DNA from: Corynebacterium yudongzhengii | GTDB lineage: Bacteria > Actinomycetota > Actinomycetes > Mycobacteriales > Mycobacteriaceae | Reading direction: 5' to 3' | Length of the DNA stretch: 64,000 nt | Assembly: GCF_003065405.1 (NCBI RefSeq) | Contig: NZ_CP026947.1 | Coordinates: 1,798,001-1,862,000 of the forward strand | In this document: one piece after another, positions 32,843-44,373 of the stretch | How the letters are laid out: each line of letters opens with the position of its first letter | How positions within the stretch are numbered: position 1 is the stretch's first letter | Notes under the pieces: model-generated | What the model saw: the letters and a program-made list of their open reading frames with translations, nothing else | Databases searched by the model: none | What the model was told of the DNA's origin: nothing | Translations under genes and position numbers: made by a program

Positions 32843-34483
32843 ATGAGCGACCGCCGGGGCTCCACGCCCGCTTCCCACATCGACACGGAATCCGCGCAGG
32901 GCTCCGGAGAGCAAGAAGCACAACAGCCGAAGCCGAAAGGCTTCCTCGGGTTCGTCGAGCAGGTTGGTAACAAGCTGCCTCACCCGTTCTGGCTGTTCGT
33001 CATCCTCGCCGGAATCACGGCACTCGCCTCCTGGATCGGATCCCAGGTGGGCATGAGTGCTACCCAGCCGGATACGGGTGACACCGTCGAGGTCGTCAAC
33101 CTACTCACCGCCGAGGGCCTGCAGCAGATGGTCTCCGGCGCCGTCGAGAACTTCGTGACGTTCCCGCCGCTGGGCGTCATCCTCATCGCGATGCTGGGTG
33201 TTGCCGTCGCCGAGCACTCCGGCCTTCTGTCTGCCGCGGTGCGCGCGATGGTCACCAAGACCGGCCCGAAGACCCTGACCTTCATGGTTGCCCTGGCCGG
33301 TGTGACCGGCTCGGTGGCCTCGGATGCGGTGTACGTCATCGTCATCCCGCTGGGTGCGATGTCCTTCTACGCGCTGGGCCGCTCCCCCATCGTTGGTGCG
33401 ATGGTGGCGTTCGCGGCGTCGTCGGCAGGCTTCAACGCCTCGCTGGTCTTGAACATCACCGACCTGCTGCTGGCCGGTATCTCGACCTCCGCCGCGCAGC
33501 TGGTCGATCCGGAGTACTCGGTCTCCGGCCTGGCGAACATCTTCTTCGTCATCCCCTCCGCTATCGTTCTGGCACTGATCATCACCGCGGTCACGGAGTT
33601 CTTCGTCGATCGTCGTGCCAGCCAGATGATCGATCATTCCCAGATCAACGAGGACGAGGTCTCCTTCGGCGACAAGACCCCACAGAGCAAGCAAGAGCGC
33701 ATCGAGCAGCTGAAGCTGGAGCCGCACGAGAAGCGCGCCCTGGGGATCACCGGCATCGCCCTGGCGATCATGCTCGCGGTCTACTTCGCCCTGCTGTTCA
33801 TCCCGGGCTCGCCGATGGTCAACAACGGTGAGGTCATGGAGTCGCCGCTGATCAACGACATCGCGGTGCCGATCACCCTGTTCTTCCTGCTCTCGGGCAT
33901 TGTTTATGGCCTGGTCGCGAAGTCGATTACGTCTCCGGGCGATATCCCGGAGATGATGGTCAAGGGACTGAAGACCATGCTGCCGATGATCGTGCTCTTC
34001 TTCGCGGTCTCGCAGTTCCTCGCCTGGTTCGAGTGGTCGAACCTCGGCCAGTGGACCTCGATCCGCGGCGCAGAGCTGCTCGAGGCCATGAACCTGCCGA
34101 CCTGGGCACTCTTCGGCGCCTTCGTCCTGCTGGTCGCCGCGCTCAACCTGTTCATCACCTCCGGCTCGGCGCAGTGGGCGCTGATGGCCCCAATCGTCGT
34201 GCCGATCATGATGTACCTCGGCCACTCCCCGGAGGTCGCGCAGATGCTGTTCCGTATCGGTGACTCCCCGACCAACATCATCACCCCGATGTCGCCGTAC
34301 TTCGCCCTGGCGCTGACCTTCCTGCAGCGCTACTACAACAAGGCGGGCGTCGGCACCCTGATGTCGCTGGCGCTGCCCTATGCGGTAGCGATGATGGCGG
34401 GTTGGTTCGTCTTCTTCCTCATCTGGTACTTCCTGGGCATCCCGCTCGGGCCGGGCTCGCCGATGGAGTACCCGGCGGCTTAG
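32843..34483 (+). CDS. AbgT-family transporter
   Basis: A 546-residue polytopic protein of the AbgT family, which includes the p-aminobenzoyl-glutamate importer and sulfonamide/antimetabolite exporters. Family blocks are GFLGFVEQVGNKLPHPFWLF, GVAVAEHSGLLSAAVRAMV, VASDAVYVIVIPLGAMSFY, the SGSAQWALMAPIVVPIMM region and GDSPTNIITPMSPYF. About 12-13 membrane segments are visible. A charged cytoplasmic loop lies at about residues 270-300. It is monocistronic, and the direction of transport cannot be told from sequence. Confidence 0.92.
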   Translation: MSDRRGSTPASHIDTESAQGSGEQEAQQPKPKGFLGFVEQVGNKLPHPFWLFVILAGITALASWIGSQVGMSATQPDTGDTVEVVNLLTAEGLQQMVSGAVENFVTFPPLGVILIAMLGVAVAEHSGLLSAAVRAMVTKTGPKTLTFMVALAGVTGSVASDAVYVIVIPLGAMSFYALGRSPIVGAMVAFAASSAGFNASLVLNITDLLLAGISTSAAQLVDPEYSVSGLANIFFVIPSAIVLALIITAVTEFFVDRRASQMIDHSQINEDEVSFGDKTPQSKQERIEQLKLEPHEKRALGITGIALAIMLAVYFALLFIPGSPMVNNGEVMESPLINDIAVPITLFFLLSGIVYGLVAKSITSPGDIPEMMVKGLKTMLPMIVLFFAVSQFLAWFEWSNLGQWTSIRGAELLEAMNLPTWALFGAFVLLVAALNLFITSGSAQWALMAPIVVPIMMYLGHSPEVAQMLFRIGDSPTNIITPMSPYFALALTFLQRYYNKAGVGTLMSLALPYAVAMMAGWFVFFLIWYFLGIPLGPGSPMEYPAA

Positions 34484-34558
34484 CCTGGCGGGCTGCCTAT
34501 CCCCCATAGTGCGCCCACGCTTCACCTAAAGGAAGAGCACAGAAACGAGTCACGCGCG

Positions 34559-34597
34559 GTCGAAAGCAGGACTCCTTTCTGTGAGGGTCCTTTCGAC
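34559..34597. repeat. Hairpin repeat GTCGAAAG...CTTTCGAC
   Basis: Eight-base arms (34559-34566 and 34590-34597) enclose AGGACTCCTTTCTGTGAGGGTC-like sequence. The same hairpin core recurs several times in the tandem array at 40.27-40.9 kb. It lies between convergent AbgT and SDR genes and could act as a terminator on either side. Confidence 0.6.
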
Positions 34598-34633
34598 TAG
34601 GGCACACGCACCCAGACGCGGACCAGCGAAAAC

Positions 34634-35323
34634 CTACGCCAACCCGCTCGGGTTCACGCGAATCTCCGGCACGGTGGCGTCCTCACCCAGGTCGAGTACC
34701 GTGCGCACCGTGTCGGCGATGGAGGCGGGCTGCGCCCACTGCGAGCCGTCGTAGTCTTCGTCGGCGTGGCCTTCGGCGCGTCGCAAAGCTTGTTGCATTT
34801 CGGTGTTCACGCGGCCGGGGTGCACGGAGGTCACCCGGATGTGGCCGGCTTCTTCGGCGCGCAGGGCGTCGGTAAACGCGCGCAGCGCGTACTTGGTGCC
34901 GGAGTACAGCGCTTGGTTGGGCCCGGAGTGGAAGCCGGAGCCGGAGTTGATAGTCACCACGGTTCCGCGGGCCTCACGCAGCTTCGGCAGCAGATGCTTG
35001 GTCAGTCCGGCCACCGCGAAGAGGTTGAGGCCGAAAGAGTCCTGCCACTGCTTCCAGGTCACCTCGGCGATGGGGGCGAGCTCCAGCATGCCGGCGGAGT
35101 GCACCACGGCGTCGACGCGGTCGAGCTTGGCCACCGCGGCTTCGACGGCGTCCGGGTCGGTGAGATCCACCACGAAGGGCTCGGCGCTGGGCAGCGTCTT
35201 AACGACGGCATCCGCGCCCTCTGGGGTGGTCGAGCCGACGAGGATGTGGCTGTCGCGGCCCAGGTTTTCGGCAATCGCGCGGCCGATGCCGCGGGAAGCT
35301 CCGGTGATCAAGACTGTGCGCAT
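34634..35323 (-). CDS. Short-chain dehydrogenase/reductase
   Basis: An SDR of 229 residues. It has the cofactor motif TGASRGIG near the N-terminus, the AGM motif in VVHSAGMLELAPI, a catalytic Ser in INSGSGFHSG, and the YxxxK pair in YSGTKYALRAF. VHPGRVNTEM completes the family pattern. The NAD(P) preference and substrate are unknown. It lies 57 bp downstream of smpB on the same strand and may be cotranscribed. Confidence 0.9.
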   Translation of the reverse strand: MRTVLITGASRGIGRAIAENLGRDSHILVGSTTPEGADAVVKTLPSAEPFVVDLTDPDAVEAAVAKLDRVDAVVHSAGMLELAPIAEVTWKQWQDSFGLNLFAVAGLTKHLLPKLREARGTVVTINSGSGFHSGPNQALYSGTKYALRAFTDALRAEEAGHIRVTSVHPGRVNTEMQQALRRAEGHADEDYDGSQWAQPASIADTVRTVLDLGEDATVPEIRVNPSGLA

Positions 35324-35379
35324 AGAAAGCTCTCCTTTCGCGGAAGCGATGTCTATGCGCCAGGCTACGCGTTCATGGC

Positions 35380-35871
35380 TTAAGCGTTAATGCCCTTGAT
35401 CTTCCGGCCCATCTCGCGGACGATCTCGCGTTCTTCGGTGCGCTTCTTAATCGCCTGCCGCTTGTCGTGCGCCTGCTTACCCTCGGCGAGGCCGAGCTCG
35501 ACTTTCACGCGCCCGTCTTTGAGGTAGAGGCTCAGCGGCACGAGGGTGCGGTTACCGTCGCGCACCTTGCCGGCCAGCGAGTCGATCTCGCGGCGGTGCA
35601 GCAGAAGCTTGCGGTGCCGGCGCGGCGAGTGGTTGGTCCAGGACCCCATGGAGTATTCGGGGATGTGCAGGTTACGCAGCCAGACTTCGCCGTCGTCGAT
35701 TGTCGCGAAGGCCTCGACGAGGGAGGCCTTGCCTTCGCGCAAGGATTTGATCTCGGTGCCGACCAGCGCGATGCCCGCCTCGTAGGTATCGAGGATGTGA
35801 TAGTCGTGGCGGGCCTTGCGGTTGGTGGCGATGGTGCCGGGTGCCTGCTTCTTGTTCTTTTTCTTGCCCAT
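35380..35871 (-). CDS. smpB: SsrA-binding protein SmpB
   Basis: SmpB binds tmRNA and delivers it to stalled ribosomes. At 163 residues it is the normal size. The family core is seen in [44 protein letters not shown] and RNRTL-like [20 protein letters not shown]. The basic C-terminal tail, which helps in decoding-site binding, ends in KIKGINA. It follows ftsX after 25 bp, on the same strand as ssrA. Confidence 0.96.
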   Translation of the reverse strand: MGKKKNKKQAPGTIATNRKARHDYHILDTYEAGIALVGTEIKSLREGKASLVEAFATIDDGEVWLRNLHIPEYSMGSWTNHSPRRHRKLLLHRREIDSLAGKVRDGNRTLVPLSLYLKDGRVKVELGLAEGKQAHDKRQAIKKRTEEREIVREMGRKIKGINA

Positions 35872-35896
35872 AGTTGCCGCTCAGTGTACCCGCGGG

Positions 35897-36793
35897 CTAT
35901 TTGCGCACGTAAAGACGCAGGGTGACCGCGGCGACGACCCCGGCGAGCACTAGGCCACCTAACCCCACGAAAGGCATGTACAGCAGTATGTCGCCGGCTG
36001 TGATGCGGGCGAGGAGGCGGGCGTCGTAAAGCCCGCGCAAAGCCGGGGCGACCACGACGCTGTTGCCGATGAGCATGCCCACGGTGCCCGCGACCGCGCC
36101 GATCGCCGTGGCGACGACGGCCTCGAGGACGAAGGGCCCGTTCGTCATCATCCGCGAGGCGCCGACGACGCGCATGATCGCCGTCTCCTCGCGGCGGTGG
36201 TGGGCGGACAGCGTCACCATGTTCGCGATCAAAAACGCCGCCGCGACCAGCTGCACCAGCGCCAGGATCAAAGTGGCGTTGCGGATCGAGTCCAAATGCT
36301 GGGTCGCGCCGCGCACGTCTTCGGTCTGGTCGACGACGCGCTCGACGCCGGGGCGCTCGCCCACGCCGTCGAGCGGGCTGATGTCGGTGGGATCGCTCAG
36401 GCGCACGTGCAGCGCCGCCGGCAGGGCCTCAGGCGTGGTCTCTTCGACGAGCACCGGGTCGGATTCCGCGAAGAGCTCGACGAAGCGCTGGTAGGACTCC
36501 TCGCGGGAGCGGAATTCGACGGATTCGACGCCGTCGGTGCCTTCGAGCTCAGTCCGTAGCTCGGAGCATTCGGGCGACGAACACTCGCCGTCCGTCGCCG
36601 AGATGTTCTCGTCGAACTGCACCAGCACCTGGACCTGCTCGAGGTAGATGTCCTTGGTATCCGAAGTCATCTTGCCCACCAGCAGCCCGGTGCCGAGCAG
36701 CGCCAGCGAGAGCGCCGTGGTGATGATCAGGGCGATGGTCATGGTCAGGTTGCGCCGGAGACCACGAAATCCTTCGCGCAGAATGAAAGGCAT
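35897..36793 (-). CDS. ftsX: Cell-division permease-like protein FtsX
   Basis: A 298-residue membrane protein with four helices: one near residue 20-40, then three from about 170, 220 and 270. A large extracellular domain of about 130 residues lies between the first two. It carries a CSSPEC cysteine pair and would contact a cell-wall hydrolase such as an RipC-type endopeptidase. MRVVGASRMMTNGPFVLEA is the conserved inner segment. Its first base is the last base of the ftsE stop codon, so the pair is coupled. Confidence 0.95.
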   Translation of the reverse strand: MPFILREGFRGLRRNLTMTIALIITTALSLALLGTGLLVGKMTSDTKDIYLEQVQVLVQFDENISATDGECSSPECSELRTELEGTDGVESVEFRSREESYQRFVELFAESDPVLVEETTPEALPAALHVRLSDPTDISPLDGVGERPGVERVVDQTEDVRGATQHLDSIRNATLILALVQLVAAAFLIANMVTLSAHHRREETAIMRVVGASRMMTNGPFVLEAVVATAIGAVAGTVGMLIGNSVVVAPALRGLYDARLLARITAGDILLYMPFVGLGGLVLAGVVAAVTLRLYVRK

Positions 36794-37485
36794 CAGTCCT
36801 CCTCCGCCTGGTGGTAGGTGCCGTAGTCGTCGCGCACGATTTTGCCGTCGCGCATGGCGAGGATGCGATGCGGCAGCTTATCGACGGCACGTTCGTTGTG
36901 CGTCGACATCAACACCGTCGCGCCGTCGGCGTGCAGCCGGTTGATCAGCTCCATGATCTCGTCGGCCGTGTCGGGATCGAGGTTGCCGGTGGGCTCGTCG
37001 GCGAGCAGGAGCTGCGGTTTGTTGACGAACGCCCGGGCGATCGCCGCGCGCTGCTGCTCGCCGCCGGACAGCTCCCGCGGGAAGCGCCCGGCTTTGTCGG
37101 CGAGGCCGACGGTGGCCAGCGCGTCGTCGACACGCGCGTCGATCTCCGCGCGCGGGGTGTCGATGACCTCGAGGGCGAAGGCGATGTTGTCGCGCACGCT
37201 CATGCGGTTGAGCAGGCGGAAGTTCTGGAAGACATACCCGATGCGCCGGCGGTGCCGCGCGATCTGCTCGCCGCGCAGCGTATCCACGCGCGTGCCATCG
37301 AATTCTATTTCGCCTTCGGTGGGGTCTTCTTCGCACATCAAGAGGTTGAACAGCGTCGATTTGCCGGAGCCGGACGGCCCGATGAGGAAGCAGAACTCAC
37401 CCTGGTCGATTTCGAGATCGAGGTGGTCGAGGGCAGGGCGCTGTGAATGGGGGTAGGTTCTGCTGACCTGACGGAAGGTGATCAT
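36793..37485 (-). CDS. ftsE: Cell-division ATP-binding protein FtsE
   Basis: The ABC ATPase of the FtsEX complex, which couples division to peptidoglycan hydrolysis. It has 230 residues with Walker A GPSGSGKST, Q-loop YVFQNFRLL, signature LSGGEQQR, Walker B LLLADEPTGNLD and the switch His in STHNERAVD. It lies 20 bp after prfB, and its stop overlaps the ftsX start. Confidence 0.96.
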   Translation of the reverse strand: MITFRQVSRTYPHSQRPALDHLDLEIDQGEFCFLIGPSGSGKSTLFNLLMCEEDPTEGEIEFDGTRVDTLRGEQIARHRRRIGYVFQNFRLLNRMSVRDNIAFALEVIDTPRAEIDARVDDALATVGLADKAGRFPRELSGGEQQRAAIARAFVNKPQLLLADEPTGNLDPDTADEIMELINRLHADGATVLMSTHNERAVDKLPHRILAMRDGKIVRDDYGTYHQAEED

Positions 37486-37505
37486 GGCGGAAAACTCCTT
37501 CTGCT

Positions 37506-38603
37506 CTATTTTTGATGCTCGGCCATGCGCCAGCGGATGCCGGCTTCGAGCAGGCCGTCGATGTCGCCGTCCAGAACCTTCTGCGGGTCGCCGACCTCAT
37601 AGCCGGTGCGTAGGTCCTTGACCATCTGATACGGGTGCAAGACATACGAGCGCATCTGGTTGCCCCACGAGGCATTGCCGCCGGCGCCGAGGGCGTCCAT
37701 CTCGGCCTGTTCCTCTTGGCGTTTGCGCTCCAAAAGCTTGGCCTGCAGGACGTTCATCGCGGAGGCGCGGTTTTGGATCTGGGATTTCTCGTTCTGACAG
37801 GTCACCACGATACCCGTCGGGATATGCGTGATGCGCACGGCGGAGTCGGTGGTGTTCACCGACTGCCCGCCGGGTCCGGAGGAGCGGTAGACGTCGACAC
37901 GAATGTCGGTATCGGGGATCTCGATGTGGTCGGTCTTTTCGACGACCGGCAGCACCTCCACCTCCGCGAAAGAGGTCTGGCGGCGGGCCTGGTTGTCGAA
38001 GGGCGAGATGCGCACGAGCCGGTGTGCGCCCTGCTCGACGGAGAGCTGGCCGTACATGTACTCGCCGTGCACGACGAAGGTGGCCGACTTGATGCCGGCC
38101 TCTTCGGCGTAGGAGACGTCGTAGACGTCGACCTTGTGGCCGTTGTGCTCGGCCCAGCGGGTGTACATGCGCATGAGCATCTCGGCCCAGTCGGCGGCGT
38201 CGACTCCCCCGGCGCCGGAGCGGATGTTGATGACGGCCTCGCGCTCGTCATAATCACCGGAGAGCATGGTGGTGATCTCGAGTTTTTCGATGCCTTCGGC
38301 AAGCTGGGCGAGCTCGTCGTCGGCCAGCGAGGTGTCGCCTTCTTCTTCGGCGAGCTCAAACATGACCGGCAGATCGTCGAGACGCTGGCGCAGATCTCGC
38401 ACGCGCCGCAGCTTCGCCTGCACCCCGGAGAGTTCGGTGGTGATCTGCTGAGCGTGGTCGGGATCGTCCCACAGGCTGGGATCGGCGGCCTGCTGCTCGA
38501 GCTCGCGGGCGCGCGAGTCGAGTTCATCGATGTCCATCACCTGCTCGATGGTGCGCAGGGTGGTCTCCAGGTCATCGATTTGGGAGGTGATCTCTGGTCG
38601 CAT
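37506..38603 (-). CDS. prfB: Peptide chain release factor 2
   Basis: RF2 ends translation at UGA and UAA. The 365-residue frame has the codon-recognition SPF motif in [15 protein letters not shown] and the catalytic GGQ in [17 protein letters not shown]. Translation is continuous from [11 protein letters not shown], so there is no programmed +1 frameshift of the enterobacterial kind. It is the first gene of prfB-ftsE-ftsX-smpB and diverges from the phosphatase gene across a short gap. Confidence 0.97.
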   Translation of the reverse strand: MRPEITSQIDDLETTLRTIEQVMDIDELDSRARELEQQAADPSLWDDPDHAQQITTELSGVQAKLRRVRDLRQRLDDLPVMFELAEEEGDTSLADDELAQLAEGIEKLEITTMLSGDYDEREAVINIRSGAGGVDAADWAEMLMRMYTRWAEHNGHKVDVYDVSYAEEAGIKSATFVVHGEYMYGQLSVEQGAHRLVRISPFDNQARRQTSFAEVEVLPVVEKTDHIEIPDTDIRVDVYRSSGPGGQSVNTTDSAVRITHIPTGIVVTCQNEKSQIQNRASAMNVLQAKLLERKRQEEQAEMDALGAGGNASWGNQMRSYVLHPYQMVKDLRTGYEVGDPQKVLDGDIDGLLEAGIRWRMAEHQK

Positions 38604-38639
38604 GGTTTGTCATGCTACTAGGCGCCCATAATGGGAGTC

Positions 38640-39458
38640 ATGACGACGCTTATCGACGACTTCATCTCCCAGCATTCCTCCTCCGACGACGCCACCCTCG
38701 CCCGCGCTCTGGTCACCGAGGCCGGGCGCCTGGCCAGCCGCATGCGCGCTTCCGGCCTATCGACGGACTACAAGACCTCGATCTCGGACGTCGTGACCGA
38801 AGCCGACCGCGCGGCCGAGAAGTTCGTCGCCGGCGTGCTCGAGGGACTGCGTGGCGACGACGGCGTGCTCGGCGAGGAGGGCGCGGCGAGGACGTCGCGC
38901 ACCGGGCGCACCTGGGTGATCGACCCGGTCGACGGCACCTACAACTTCACTTCCGGGTTCAGTTACTACTGCTCGGCGCTCGCGTTGGTCGAAGGCCCGG
39001 CCGCTCACCCGGATCGGCTGCTTTTGGGCGCGGTGCACCGCCCCGAGCCGGGGGTGACGTATCTCGGCGGGCCGGAGCGGCCCACCACGGTCGATGGCGA
39101 GCCGGTCGCCCCGCTTGCCGAAAAGCAGGCCGCCGAGATCAGCGTCGCCAGCTACCTGCACCCGACGGTCATGCTCGACGAGGCCATCCGCGACGCCTGG
39201 GTCGCCGCTATCTCCCGCTTTGCGACGGTACGCATGCTCGGCGCCGGCTCCGTCGACTTAGCGCTGGTGGCCTCGGGCAAGGTGGGGGCGTGGGTGCAGC
39301 ACTCGGTGGCCGACTGGGATTGGCTGCCCGGCAAGGCCCTGGTCACCGGCGCCGGCGGTGCGGGACGCAAGGTGGAAGCCGGCGGCGTCGAGTGGTGTGT
39401 GGCCGGCAACCGCGCCGTCGTTGACGAGATCTGCTCGCAGTTGGCCGAAAACGCCTAG
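38640..39458 (+). CDS. Inositol-monophosphatase-family protein
   Basis: A metal-dependent phosphatase of about 272 residues. It shows the three family metal sites: [13 protein letters not shown], the LGEEG Glu, and [15 protein letters not shown], followed by the C-terminal [13 protein letters not shown]. Start ATG 38640 (MTTLIDDF) is preferred; ATG 38631 is an in-frame alternative three codons earlier. It lies 10 bp before a second family member, suggesting an operon. Whether it acts on inositol phosphate or another sugar phosphate is not clear from sequence. Confidence 0.88.
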   Translation: MTTLIDDFISQHSSSDDATLARALVTEAGRLASRMRASGLSTDYKTSISDVVTEADRAAEKFVAGVLEGLRGDDGVLGEEGAARTSRTGRTWVIDPVDGTYNFTSGFSYYCSALALVEGPAAHPDRLLLGAVHRPEPGVTYLGGPERPTTVDGEPVAPLAEKQAAEISVASYLHPTVMLDEAIRDAWVAAISRFATVRMLGAGSVDLALVASGKVGAWVQHSVADWDWLPGKALVTGAGGAGRKVEAGGVEWCVAGNRAVVDEICSQLAENA

Positions 39459-39468
39459 ACTTTGGGCC

Positions 39469-40254
39469 ATGACTTCCTATGCCGACGACCTCGCCCTCGC
39501 CATCGAGCTTGCCGACGCCGCCGATTCCCTCACCACCGAACACTTCGAATCCGCGGATCTTCAAGTCGACACCAAGCCGGACATGACCCCCGTCTCCGAG
39601 GCAGACGTCGCCGTCGAGGAAGCACTACGCGAAAAACTCACCGAGGCCCGCCCCTCCGACGCCCTGTTGGGCGAAGAGTTCGGCGGCGACGTCACCTTCA
39701 GCGGCCGCCAGTGGGTCATCGACCCCATCGACGGCACCAAGAACTACGTACGCGGCGTGCCGGTGTGGGCCACGCTCATCGCACTTCTCGACGACGGCGA
39801 GCCCGTCGTCGGCGTCATCTCCGCCCCAGCCCTGAACCGCCGGTGGTGGGCGTCGAAGGACTCCGGCGCGTGGCGCATCGTCGACGGCGGGTCCCCGCGC
39901 CGCCTGGGAGTCTCCGGTGTCTCCTCACTCGCCGACGCCTCCGTCTCCTTCAGCTCCCTCTCCGGCTGGGCGGCCCGCGGCCTGCGCGATAACTTCCTCG
40001 CCCTGACCGAAAAGACCTGGCGACTGCGCGGCTACGGCGACTTCTACTCCTACTGCCTCGTCGCCGAAGGCACCGTCGACATCGCCTGCGAACCCGAAGT
40101 CTCCCTCTGGGACCTCGCCGCGCTCTCCGTGCTGGTCACCGAGGCCGGCGGACGCTTTAGCGCGCTCTCCGGCGAGCCCGGACCGCACGGCGGCGACGCC
40201 TTGGCGACCAACGGCAAGCTGCACGAAGACACCCTGAGCGTGCTGGGGGCGTAG
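39469..40254 (+). CDS. hisN: Histidinol-phosphatase, inositol-monophosphatase type (HisN)
   Basis: A 261-residue paralogue of the preceding gene. Metal sites are in [22 protein letters not shown] and [19 protein letters not shown], with [22 protein letters not shown] at the C-terminus. The short [16 protein letters not shown] stretch is typical of actinobacterial HisN, which removes phosphate from L-histidinol phosphate. The neighbouring position to prfB is also the usual one in corynebacteria. Substrate assignment rests on this resemblance. Confidence 0.85.
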   Translation: MTSYADDLALAIELADAADSLTTEHFESADLQVDTKPDMTPVSEADVAVEEALREKLTEARPSDALLGEEFGGDVTFSGRQWVIDPIDGTKNYVRGVPVWATLIALLDDGEPVVGVISAPALNRRWWASKDSGAWRIVDGGSPRRLGVSGVSSLADASVSFSSLSGWAARGLRDNFLALTEKTWRLRGYGDFYSYCLVAEGTVDIACEPEVSLWDLAALSVLVTEAGGRFSALSGEPGPHGGDALATNGKLHEDTLSVLGA

Positions 40255-40268
40255 CGGGGCTGCGGGGA

Positions 40269-40905
40269 GTCGAAAGCAGTCGTTTCGGAGAGGGTGCTTT
40301 CGACCAGGCGTCTGGTTAAACGGCGTTTAAGTTTCCGCTGTGGCGGATGGGGCTGGCGTGTGGATTGTGATGACGCTCCTGGTCGCCTGCAGGCTTTCGG
40401 TAAGCCCGCGTGCGTGTTGCGCTAGCGCTGGTCGAAAGCAACCGGTCGAAACGAAGCGCCCTTTCGACCGCGCGGGACTCCTTTCTATGAGGGTGCTTTC
40501 GACCAGGCGTCTAGTTAAACGGCGTTTAAGTTTCTGCTGTGGCGGATGGGGCTGGCGTGTGGATTGTGATGACACCCCTGAGCACCTACTGACCTTCGGT
40601 AAACCCGCACCCATGATGCGCTAGCGCTGGTCGAAACCAACCGGTCGGAACGAAGCGCCCTTTCGACCACGCGGGAGTCCTTTCTGTGCGCCTCCTTTCG
40701 ACCAGCGTTATCGCACCATAGGTTCTGCGAGACCGCGAAGCCCACACCACGTCCAGAACCACGTTCAGAACCACCCCAGACACCCACAACGCATGCAGCG
40801 TTACCGCTGGCCGAAACCAACAGGTGGAAAAGACCCGTCAACCGCGCGAGATCCACTTCTACCCCGCCCCTTTCCAAACAGCGCAAGCGCATCATGCAGC
40901 TCTGA
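40269..40905. repeat. Tandem repeat array, period about 199 bp, three copies
   Basis: The segment GGGTGCTTTCGACCAGGCGT at 40292 recurs at 40491, and a weaker form (CCTCCTTTCGACCAGCG) follows at 40690. Each unit contains hairpins built from GGTCGAAA and TTTCGACC, a GTTAAACGGCGTTTAA near-palindrome in the first two copies, and a GCGCTAGCGCTGG palindrome. The third copy is more diverged. Open frames across it (for example a 290-residue minus frame) follow the repeat and are not credible genes. Confidence 0.8.
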
Positions 40906-40962
40906 ACACAACCCCCAACGCTCACCCCATAAGCCAGCAGATCTCCTAGTAAGATTCTGTTT

Positions 40963-42456
<1,494 letters not shown>

Positions 42457-44373
42457 ATGCTGCCGCGTTCGACACTGGCGATCGTCGGTAAGTCCGAGGC
42501 CACCCGAGCGATCCAGTGCCTGGTGCAGGAACGTTTGGGCCAGGACCACGAGGTGCTCGCCGTCGAGTCCGTCGAGGCCTTGCCGCAGATGCTTGACGAC
42601 GACAGCGAGCTCGCCCTCGTCACCGTCACCGTGCACGAGGACGGGCTGCACCGCGATCACCCGCTCGTCGATTTCCTCAGCAACAAGCGCTTCCGGCACA
42701 CCCGCATCATGGTGTTGACCACCGCACCGACGATCTCGGGTCTGGATATGCTCACGGATCTCGGGCGGCTCGACATGCTGGTCTATACCCCGGAGATCAA
42801 AGAGGACGCGCTCGCGCTCAACATCCGCCAGCAGCTGACCCGCTACTGGCACGAGCGCACCCGGCGCGACCCGGAGCTCGCGGGGCGCTATGACCAGCCG
42901 GAAAGCTCGGCTCTCGACGTCGACCTCACCGACCAGCAGATCATCCGCCGCATCATCGACGCCGCCGACCGCCATCTGGGTTACCAGCCGCGCCTGACGT
43001 TTCCTCCCGGAGTGTATCTGACGAAGGAGGGCCACGTCGTCGAGGAGATCATCCTCGCGCTCTCCGGTCGGGTGCTGCTGCAGCGCTTCACCGACGCTGG
43101 CGACATCACGATGCACCATGCCTCCACCGGCCAGGTCATCGGGCTGTTGGCGCTGGCGCGCAGCCGCATCGGCTTCTTCACCGCGCGCACGACCACCGAG
43201 GTCGTCGCCGTACAGCTACCCACCGAGCAGCTCAACTACCTGCTGGAACTCGAACCCGACCTCACCCGCCTGCTCGCCGTGCTGTTCGTGCGTTCCTACG
43301 ACCGCCGCCTGCGCCGCGCCGAGGACATCCAGGTCGAGCAGCACGAGCTGACCGCCCAGCTCGAAGAGGAACGCGCACACCTCACCACGGCGCTGCGCAA
43401 CCTGGAGGCCGCCCGTCGAGAATTGATGAGCCAGGCCCGCTTCGCCTCCCTCGGCGAGCTGGCCGCCGGTGTTGCCCACGAGCTCAACAACCCCATGTCG
43501 GCGATCGGGCGCACCGCCGAGCACTTGGTCGACGACGTCGAGGCCCTCCTCGCCTCCGCCCCCGACAAGAAGTGGCGCCGCGGCACGCTCAACGCCCTCA
43601 AGGCCGCGCGCACCTCGCATGCGGTGTCCACCAAGGAGGCGCGCCGGCTGCATCGCGAACTCACTGAGATCACCGGCGACCGGGCGCTCGCCCAGCGCTG
43701 GGTGCTGGCGGGCCTGCATGATCCTGATTTCGCCCGGCAGGTGGGCAAGTCGCGGCAATTGGATTATGAGACGGTGGAGCACGCGGCGTCGATAGGCACG
43801 GGCTTGCGTAACTTATCGACGGCGGCCACGCGGATTACGGAGTTGGTGGCGTCGTTACGCTCCTATGCCCGCCCCGACGGCGACCCGATCACCGACGTCG
43901 ACGTCCACCAAGGTATCGACGACACCCTGCATTTGATCTCCCACAAGCTGCGCGACATCGATATTCGCCGCGAGTTCGCCGAGCTGCCGGCGATCACCTG
44001 CACCCCCGGCCAGCTGTCGCAGGTGTGGACGAACTTGATCACCAACGCCGCCGAAGCCATCGAGGAATCCGGCAAGGGCTCCACGATCACGGTGCGCACC
44101 TCCCTAGCCCACCCGGAGCGGATCCGGGTGGAGGTCATCGACGACGGCCCCGGCATTCCCGAAAACCGCCTGGAGAACCTCTTCGAGCCGCGGTTTACCA
44201 CCCGCAATGGGCAGGTGCGATTCGGTATGGGCATCGGGTTGAGTGTCTGCCGCAGTATCGTCAGCAAGCATCACGGAAGCATCCATTTGGAATCATCACC
44301 GGCAGGCACCGCCGCCATCGTGGAGTTGCCTGTCGACGGCCCGCACCAGCACAACGAAGGACAGCCATCATGA
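42457..44373 (+). CDS. Histidine kinase with cyclic-nucleotide-binding-type sensor domain
   Basis: A 638-residue soluble sensor kinase without membrane segments. Residues 1-130 look like a degenerate receiver fold. Residues about 165-285 fit a cNMP-binding/Crp-type barrel (PGVYLTKEGHVVEEIILALSGRVLL). A coiled coil lies at about 285-325. The H-box GVAHELNNPMSAIGRTAEHL places the phospho-acceptor at His341, and the ATPase part shows TNLITNAAEAIEES, DDGPGIPENR and GMGIGLSVCRSIV. It sits between a DASS transporter and a response regulator in one operon and may sense the transported metabolite or redox/nucleotide state. Confidence 0.9.
   Translation: MLPRSTLAIVGKSEATRAIQCLVQERLGQDHEVLAVESVEALPQMLDDDSELALVTVTVHEDGLHRDHPLVDFLSNKRFRHTRIMVLTTAPTISGLDMLTDLGRLDMLVYTPEIKEDALALNIRQQLTRYWHERTRRDPELAGRYDQPESSALDVDLTDQQIIRRIIDAADRHLGYQPRLTFPPGVYLTKEGHVVEEIILALSGRVLLQRFTDAGDITMHHASTGQVIGLLALARSRIGFFTARTTTEVVAVQLPTEQLNYLLELEPDLTRLLAVLFVRSYDRRLRRAEDIQVEQHELTAQLEEERAHLTTALRNLEAARRELMSQARFASLGELAAGVAHELNNPMSAIGRTAEHLVDDVEALLASAPDKKWRRGTLNALKAARTSHAVSTKEARRLHRELTEITGDRALAQRWVLAGLHDPDFARQVGKSRQLDYETVEHAASIGTGLRNLSTAATRITELVASLRSYARPDGDPITDVDVHQGIDDTLHLISHKLRDIDIRREFAELPAITCTPGQLSQVWTNLITNAAEAIEESGKGSTITVRTSLAHPERIRVEVIDDGPGIPENRLENLFEPRFTTRNGQVRFGMGIGLSVCRSIVSKHHGSIHLESSPAGTAAIVELPVDGPHQHNEGQPS

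Noticed and set aside
33101..34525. A 474-residue minus-strand frame
   Set aside because: It is the antisense of the AbgT transporter gene. The His/Arg/Asp-rich composition is the usual high-GC shadow.
37506..38603. Programmed frameshift in prfB
   Set aside because: The frame is continuous from MRPEITSQ to the end; there is no early in-frame TGA with a Shine-Dalgarno-like stimulator.
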